Shown here one piece after another: positions 58,401-63,564 of a DNA stretch of 63,564 nucleotides. Below the pieces are notes generated by a model. It worked only from the letters and a program-made list of their open reading frames with translations, ran no database searches and was not told where the DNA came from. The position numbers were made by a program, and so were the translations under genes. The stretch's first letter is position 1; every line of letters starts with the position of its first letter. Where the stretch lies: assembly GCF_001949145.1 (NCBI RefSeq), contig NW_019091660.1:33082-96645 (forward strand). Direction: 5' to 3'. The stretch comes from Acanthaster planci (taxonomy: Eukaryota > Echinodermata > Asteroidea > Valvatida > Acanthasteridae).

Positions 58401-61400
58401 GTGGAACAGGTGTGTTTGAGGCAGCAGATCACATCATTTCTGTTTTCTTGAGGAAACTGACTGACGAGCTTGTGTGATATGGCTGTATATGGGATGTGGT
58501 GATGTTTTGATCTTGTTTGAACAGGGCATGGCTTAGGGAGGGAAGTGATGGTACTGTTGCTGATGTGATGATATCAAACCATCAGGTTCTGATTGTGTTT
58601 CAGTCTGGGTAAAAGCCTAGGGTGGGTCCTGAAACAAGTATAGGGGAGAGGCTCAAACTGTTTTTGAAGGGCTTGAAAATTGGGACCTTTACCTGGGCGA
58701 CATTTAAAAACCCATGTGTAGTAGCAGAAAATCTAGGAACTGTCGCCCAGGTGTAGTGTGCACTCGTGGTGGCGCCAGCCAAGCAATGATCTGTATGCAT
58801 TTTTGTATGTAAAATAAATGTACACTAAAAAAGATGACGTGTTTGCATTTCAACCTTGGGGAACAAACAAATGTTCCTGGAAACAAATTAATTATGATGA
58901 TTTATATTTTCAGATGTGATTAACCCTAACCCTCCTCAATCCTTCACCTGTCGGAGGACTGAGGAGTGTTAGGGTTAAATAAAATATGTATGAGGTATAG
59001 TTAAACAAATATGACATGGTTTATTTGGGTTGGACAGTTCGCCTTGGGAACTAGTTTGTCAACTCCCAATACCTTGGGGAGCTTACATCGACTGTCCAAC
59101 CTCAATCCATGTTATATTTGTATACTGTCCAACACTCAATTTGAAGGTAATTAAGATTTATGAACCAAAAACTTGTTTTGTTCATGAGAACTCAAAATGA
59201 AAACACTTTCGGCAATGTGCATGCTTAAGCCCCTAAGCACATTAGGTGATAAATTGTTACCTTTGCATATGATCTGTAAGCTGAATTTTGTCTCGTCTTG
59301 AAAAGGAACATTCAGGATGGTTGAATTCTATGCTTCATTGCTTGGCATAATCTCTATGGACCACAAATTTGTCCCTTTGTTAAAATGAAAACTGTGGATT
59401 AGTTAAATTGATCCAACAGAGATTGTTGTGATTCAGCTGATTTCAACAGATTTGCCTGAGCGATGACTTCATCAAACTGTTGAAATTCAAAGTGATGATT
59501 TGGGGCCAAATTTGTCCCTGCATGAGAACAGTGATGCTAAATAATCAATATCAGGAACGGAACCAATGAAATCCATTAACACCAGAACTGTGCATAGATC
59601 CAACCAAAGAATCTTGCTGATGATTAGAAACAAAAATAAAAAATTATGAAGACGGACACTTGAACATCAAAAACCCACCTCGTGTGTCTTTTGGCCAAAA
59701 CGGTCCAGCCATCATCGGCCATGATGAAAGAGTCTGGTGTTTCCATGACAACAGGCTCAATGGTGAAGGCCATACCTGGCATCATTTTCTCTGGATAGGC
59801 GTTAGCTGGGAAAGAGAAGAAATTGCCATGAGAAGAGGATGAAGAGGCCACTACGTTACTCAAATAAGATTATATGAGCCAGGGAGGTAAAGTTGGCACA
59901 TCGGTTCTCTCCTCGCCTTTCACCTCCACAGTCTGCGTTCAGTTCTCGGCTTAGTCCACACCTGGATTGGGTCTTCAGTCTCACCTAATCCCGTGGGGTT
60001 TACCCAGAATAGTCCTCTTTTAAACTGTAACTTCTTCTTCTTGTCTCCTCTCCACAGATGTGAGTGGATGTGGGTCATTTGGCAGCCGCCTGAGGCGCCC
60101 TTATATGTAATCGGCTCGACCATGTCTAATATCACATTATGCAATTTCCTTTTTGGCTTTTGAGTCTTGAGCCAAAGCTGAATAAGATTTCATACCCATT
60201 TCAAAACACAGAGATGCCCAGCCAGTACAAAAGTAAACCATACATGTACAGCTGTAGAGGGCGCTATTAAGAAGCTGAACCAAATTCACACTTGTCGAAT
60301 CAAGTTGGCATACCGGAGGAATTCTGAGCATACTTTGTGCACACTTGTGAATCATGCATGGGAAAGGCAAGTTATTGCACGTCAATGTGCGTGCAGGCGC
60401 TGAGTCGATATTGAACATGGTGTCACGCTTACTGAGGTGAAGCCCTTGGACAGATTGCAAATTCATTACCAGATTGTATTTTACATGGATTTTGCTGCCT
60501 AGTTGCCTGTAGCTGTTACTGTAAGAACAGCATCAAAATTGTGATTATTACTTATATGAAAATAGACAAGCCCAGAATTGAAATGTCGTTCAAAACTTTA
60601 CAAATACGACTGGTGGTACAACGACGCTTCTTCGGAAGAAAAGAGGGAAATCTTTGAAGTCTGCGAAACAATTACAGTTATCCATCAAAAAAGAACTAGT
60701 AGAGAGGAGTGGTGGCACTCTTGAGTAAACACTTACCATAATGCCAAATATCAGGTTTACAGTGAAACTGTTTTCCGATGCCATGGCCAACGAAGGAAGG
60801 ACAGACATAGAACCCAGCTTGTTGGGCCACTTTCCTGTCAAGAGAAAGGTGAAAGGGTGAAAAATATCAGGCTGTTTTGATCCCTCGTTTTAAGGTAAGA
60901 TGCATGTATAAAATGCAATAGGTGTTGTTATTATCATAACTTAATGTTTTTCTGACTTCATTTCTGAGATACATTGCTCAAAGTCCAAAGTTTGATTAAA
61001 GTAAAATGTAAACAACAAAAGGTGTTGTCCACAAAGTTGGATTTCTGATGTTCATCAATTTCAACTACTCACTGAACCGTGTCTCCAATTTCAACTACTC
61101 ACTGAACCGTGTCTCCAATTTCAACTACTCACTGAACCGTGTCTCCAATTTCAACTACTCACTGAACTGTGCCTCCAATTCTGGCAATGAGCGCCACTGG
61201 TTCACATACTTTGATTGCCTCATCTCGGCACCGTCGCGCTGTCTGAATGAGACGTAACCCGGCTTCATCCACTGTGCCGACAGCATAGGTCTCTGACACA
61301 TCACCGTGGTAACCATTCATAAAAACCTGAAGAACAGGGAAAGGATATTTTGTTACACATATGTATATCGTCTCTCTGTAAACTTTCAGGCCAGGTTTGT

Positions 61401-63125
61401 AATAATTTCACCAGGTAATACTGAATATGTAATTTGGCAACAAATGCATGCAAGGATGACCCTATTTAAAAAAAGACAGACTTTGTTTCTGCTTTGCTCT
61501 ATTTAATGATTTTGGAATGTTTAGTTGAAACACTGTAGATCAGAATTCTGATACTTTGGAAGAGTGCTTGCTTACTTGTTACAAATCCAGCCGATTTGGA
61601 CAAAAGTTGATTATCCATGAAAGCATCAAAATTAAAAATGCTTATGAACTGTTAAAAAAGGCAGAATATGACCCCAAATCGTAGTTTTTACAACTTTAAG
61701 TATTTTTATAAGGAAAACCAGGAAACATAAACACGGAGTGTGAAATCATTTTCAAAAGTACCAAATATTAAGCCTTATCCACTTTTTTCTAACAGAATGT
61801 CTTACTGTGAAATCAATGTTTATCATATCTCCTTCTTCAAGAGCTCTGTCATCAGGGATTCCATGGACCATCACATTATTGACTGAGGTACAGACTGACT
61901 TGGGGTAGCCCTTGTAGTTGAGAGTGGACGGATAGACGTTGTTTTCCAAACAGGCAGCATGAATCGCTTCATCAATGCGATCAGTCGTTACACCGGGCTG
62001 AGGCATTTAGTGTGAAAAGGGAGAGCAATACAACAGTACTGACTCACACTACTCAGATAGGAACAATCTTGAAGTATAGGGAGACTGGATTCCGAGAACC
62101 TTGAGATGGGGGGAGATGAAAAACTTTGACCCAAAAAGAGGTCGGAAAGTGGCAAGGTCTTCAAGATGGAGCCCCCAGTAAGCGCAACTCAAAATACAAT
62201 GAGAAACCACGATATTTGGTTAAGGTACATACATGTAGCAGGTTGCTTTGATAAAAACACACTGTCAAAATATATGAATGACTGGATCCCACAAATCAAC
62301 TCTGAAACTGAGGCTACTTTATTCAGAAATTTTGTTTGAGATTGCATCGGAAACTTTCACAGGGGGTTACATGTACATGACTTCCCATTCATGGTTTAAC
62401 TCAAGATATCCTCTAAGCATTCTTACCAAGAACATTCACGCATCACACAAAATCCTTTGGGAGGTTTGGGATGACTTCAGGCAGGTAATGCACAGTGTAT
62501 GTACATCACTGGCAACTCCCTTTGAATGGAGCTGAGCAATGTATGTCCCTTGAAATTTTAAGAAACTGTACATGGACAATTTAATTCATGTGCAGAGGAG
62601 GATCTTTTCAGTACATTCATTCAGGTTCCGACTAGGAACCTGAATGAATTTACGAGGAACTTCCTAGCATGAAAGCCTTTGGGTTTACATCTGTCAAACT
62701 GAATTTTCAGACTAAAATCAGCTACAGGACACGTCCATCATCTTCCACGTTCTGTACCTTCACATGTGATGCGCCAATGTCCAGTATCTTTCTCGCCATC
62801 TTCCCTGCCTCTCTCATTTTCTCCATCTCATCGTCCTGTAGCAGAATTGGCAAGTGGTAAATTGCCGAGGCCACACCAGTGAGTGCATATTCTGGTTTCA
62901 TGATGTCCTTGGGCACGCTGCGTCTTGCACTTACATTCCCCAGCCGGACAACTTTATACGGAAGCTCGTCTTCCACAACTGGTGCAGGCTGAGCTGAGCG
63001 TCTATTTTTAAACAACCCAAAGAATGTCCTTGTTTGCTGGGCATCACGGTTTGATCCACAGGACGGGCAAAGTAAAGTCCCACTGGTAGACTTGGTTGAT
63101 GAGGCCCTTGTTTCAAGACGAGCTC
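55179..63125 (-). CDS. METAP1D: Methionine aminopeptidase 1D, mitochondrial-type, first exon missing
   Basis: This gene encodes a metal-dependent exopeptidase that removes the initiator methionine from nascent proteins, the organelle form in animals. Exons on the minus strand: 63125-62758, 61997-61806, 61326-61163, 60834-60737, 59805-59679, 55404-55179. All junctions are GT-AG and in phase. Metal ligands are all present: Asp (NIDFT, 61814-61812), Asp (HGDVSE, 61302-61300), His (VGHGIG, 60785-60783), Glu (FTIEPV, 59758-59756) and Glu (QFEHT, 55391-55389). Motifs [12 protein letters not shown] and HGIPDD identify the type I family. [14 protein letters not shown], shared with human METAP1D, separates it from cytosolic METAP1. 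About 391 residues are seen, against 335 in human. The extra length is an N-terminal linker with CPSC and an acidic C-terminal tail. The start codon probably lies in an exon beyond the right edge. Confidence 0.93.
58921..58977. repeat. Hairpin of TAACCCTAACMCTCCTCARTCC arms
   Basis: The left arm (58921-58942, TAACCCTAACCCTCCTCAAT...) is mirrored by the right arm (58953-58977, ...GAGGAGTGTTAGGGTTA) with about 10 bases between. Two TAACCC units resemble telomere repeat sequence but are part of the palindrome. Confidence 0.65.
59006..59121. repeat. MITE-like inverted repeat, ~31-bp arms
   Basis: The left arm, 59006-59038 (CAAATATGACATGGTTTATT...GGTTGGACAGT), is mirrored by 59091-59121 (ACTGTCCAACCTCAATCCAT...ATATTTG). 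A 52-bp centre holds two CCTTGGGR words. It lies 29 bp from the hairpin at 58921-58977; the two may be parts of one element. Confidence 0.65.
59679..59805 (-). CDS. METAP1D: METAP1D exon (first metal glutamate)
   Basis: Encodes [20 protein letters not shown], then [22 protein letters not shown]. The glutamate of FTIEP is a metal ligand. The acceptor is CTCTTTCCCAG. The donor is GTGGGT, and phase agrees with the last exon ([10 protein letters not shown]). Confidence 0.94.
59877..60122 (+). mobile_element. tRNA-derived SINE in METAP1D intron
   Basis: An A-box-like TTGGCACATCGGTT (59893-59906) and B-box-like GCGTTCAGTTCTC (59935-59947) are followed by a long non-tRNA body: GATTGGGTCTTCAGTCTCAC..., GTGGGGTTTACCC, GCCTGAGGCGCCC, ending near CGGCTCGACC. 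The layout is that of a tRNA-headed SINE and differs from the 22.9/24.3-kb family. Confidence 0.6.
60123..60736. other. Part of METAP1D intron
   Basis: Remainder of the intron between the histidine and glutamate exons. Nothing recognised. Confidence 0.55.
60737..60834 (-). CDS. METAP1D: METAP1D exon (catalytic histidine)
   Basis: Encodes [20 protein letters not shown] then [12 protein letters not shown]. The histidine of VGHGIG is the metal ligand. Human has HGHPEIWHH where this protein has HCKPDIWHY. The acceptor is TCTCTTGACAG and the donor GTAAGTG. Confidence 0.95.
61061..61180. repeat. Four copies of a 30-bp unit spanning an exon-intron junction
   Basis: Units at 61061-61090, 61091-61120, 61121-61150 and 61151-61180. 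Three are identical; the exon-proximal one differs at two bases (CCGTGT versus CTGTGC). Each carries the donor sequence TTCAGTGAGTAG on the minus strand. The exon overlaps only the last copy. Confidence 0.95.
61163..61326 (-). CDS. METAP1D: METAP1D exon ending in a duplicated splice donor
   Basis: Encodes [20 protein letters not shown]...[24 protein letters not shown], with the second metal aspartate in HGDVSE (HGDTSE in human). The acceptor is CCCTGTTCTTCAG. The donor GTGAGTAG (61162-61155) lies in the exon-proximal copy of a 30-bp tandem repeat. Ending here leaves two bases that pair in phase with the next exon, giving [12 protein letters not shown] as in the family. Reading past it meets TGA at once. 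Confidence 0.92.
61806..61997 (-). CDS. METAP1D: METAP1D exon (substrate pocket and first metal Asp)
   Basis: Encodes 64 residues from [20 protein letters not shown] through [20 protein letters not shown] to NIDFT. The acceptor is AATGCCTCAG and the donor GTAAGA; both borders fall between codons. Holds the first metal-binding aspartate. Confidence 0.95.
61998..62757. other. METAP1D intron with perfect hairpin
   Basis: 760-bp intron. Apart from the hairpin at 62615-62649, nothing recognised. Confidence 0.6.
62615..62649. repeat. Perfect 15-bp hairpin
   Basis: ATTCATTCAGGTTCC at 62615-62629 is exactly mirrored at 62635-62649 with loop GACTA. Probably an element end or a snap-back duplication. 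Confidence 0.9.
62758..63125 (-). CDS. METAP1D: METAP1D exon (N-terminal linker and first helix)
   Basis: Encodes [20 protein letters not shown]...[17 protein letters not shown]...[20 protein letters not shown]. The acceptor is CATTTATATAG and the donor GTACAG. The first half is basic and low in acidic residues, compatible with a mitochondrial targeting region; CPSC is a lone CxxC with no second pair nearby. An in-frame ATG sits at 63141, just upstream of the acceptor, so a start there is possible but less likely than an upstream exon. An in-frame stop shortly after the donor supports splicing. Confidence 0.85.
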
Positions 63126-63564
63126 CTATATAAATGTGCAAGGCACAATCAATAGTTTTGTTTCATCGTAAGTATGAATACTGGCCAGAGTATTCTGTAT
63201 TCTAAAAAGAAAATACACAGGCAGGGTTACAATTAAAGGCATTTTAAGTAGTGAATTAGCTCAAGTAGCTCAAGCCCTTTTGCTCATGACATCTGGAATT
63301 TGTGATTAGGACTGAAGACGAGTACATGTTTACATGCCTTTTTCTATGTAACCTTCCAGACCTTATTTTGGGTCTGAGTTTTTCATATACATGTACATGT
63401 AGTCTGTATATTGCACATTGGAAACCCCAAGGCAAGATCTTCCTGCAATGCACCAACTAGAGTTTACACGACACTGCCTCACAATGTTGATTCATTTCGT
63501 GCAGTTCAGCAGCAATAGCACAAGAGTTAGGCCGCAAGTGCCTGTTATTTTTCATGTTGAGGTG
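63126..63564. other. Upstream METAP1D intron or 5' flank
   Basis: No first coding exon could be placed. TACATGTACATGTA words at 63387-63401. Confidence 0.5.

Larger units (their letters stand above)
55405..59678. other. METAP1D last intron
   Basis: 4.3-kb intron. It holds the inverted-repeat elements at 58921-59121. The rest is unrecognised, with TGTACATGTACA words near 57251-57287. Confidence 0.6.

Noticed and set aside
58921-58977. Interstitial telomere repeat
   Set aside because: Only two TAACCC units, fully explained as arms of a hairpin.
61202-61212. GTATGT after EAIK as the METAP1D donor
   Set aside because: Ending there breaks phase with the next exon and removes residues ([13 protein letters not shown]) that align with the family.
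61048-61257. Plus-strand frame with repeated [10 protein letters not shown]
   Set aside because: It is the antisense reading of the 30-bp repeat and of the METAP1D exon; no independent support.

Overview
The window is animal nuclear DNA. Multi-exon genes have GT-AG introns of up to about 4.4 kb. Intergenic and intronic DNA is AT-rich and sprinkled with short old transposon pieces: LINE reverse transcriptases, tRNA-derived SINEs and palindromic MITE-like elements. Frequent TAGGCCTA-like and TGTACATGTA-like words, together with the gene set, suggest an invertebrate deuterostome (echinoderm or hemichordate). That placement is an inference; no single sequence proves it.

Three protein-coding genes can be supported, all on the minus strand. 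(1) Positions 13224 to 1 hold a NOX5-type, calcium-regulated NADPH oxidase. Eleven exons could be placed, all joining in phase. They cover four EF-hand units, six membrane helices with all four haem histidines, the FAD motif and a polybasic regulatory segment. The NADPH-binding C-terminus lies beyond the left edge. An insert of more than 150 residues, with an RVSF motif, separates the polybasic segment from the missing NADPH domain. A TATA box lies about 110 bp upstream of the start codon. (2) Positions 36119-34767 hold an intronless 450-residue class A G-protein-coupled receptor with YRY in place of DRY. (3) Positions 63125-55179 hold six exons of a mitochondrial-type methionine aminopeptidase (METAP1D/MAP1D). 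All five metal ligands are present; only the extreme N-terminus is missing. One of its splice donors lies inside a 30-bp unit repeated four times.

The long gaps (13.4-34.4 kb, 36.1-54.6 kb) show no further gene I can defend. They hold LINE remnants (50.06-51.47 kb; others lie in NOX5 introns), SINE pieces (22.95, 24.3 and 59.9 kb), a minisatellite (48.0-48.18 kb) and several inverted-repeat elements. The best of these is a 647-bp element at 40699-41345, with 28-bp terminal inverted repeats, a 6-bp target duplication (CCCGAG) and internal arrays of the palindrome AGAGATATCTCT.

The three genes have no obvious joint pathway. NOX5 makes superoxide at membranes in response to calcium, the receptor is a membrane signalling protein, and METAP1D removes initiator methionine in mitochondria. 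Their adjacency looks like ordinary genome neighbourhood.
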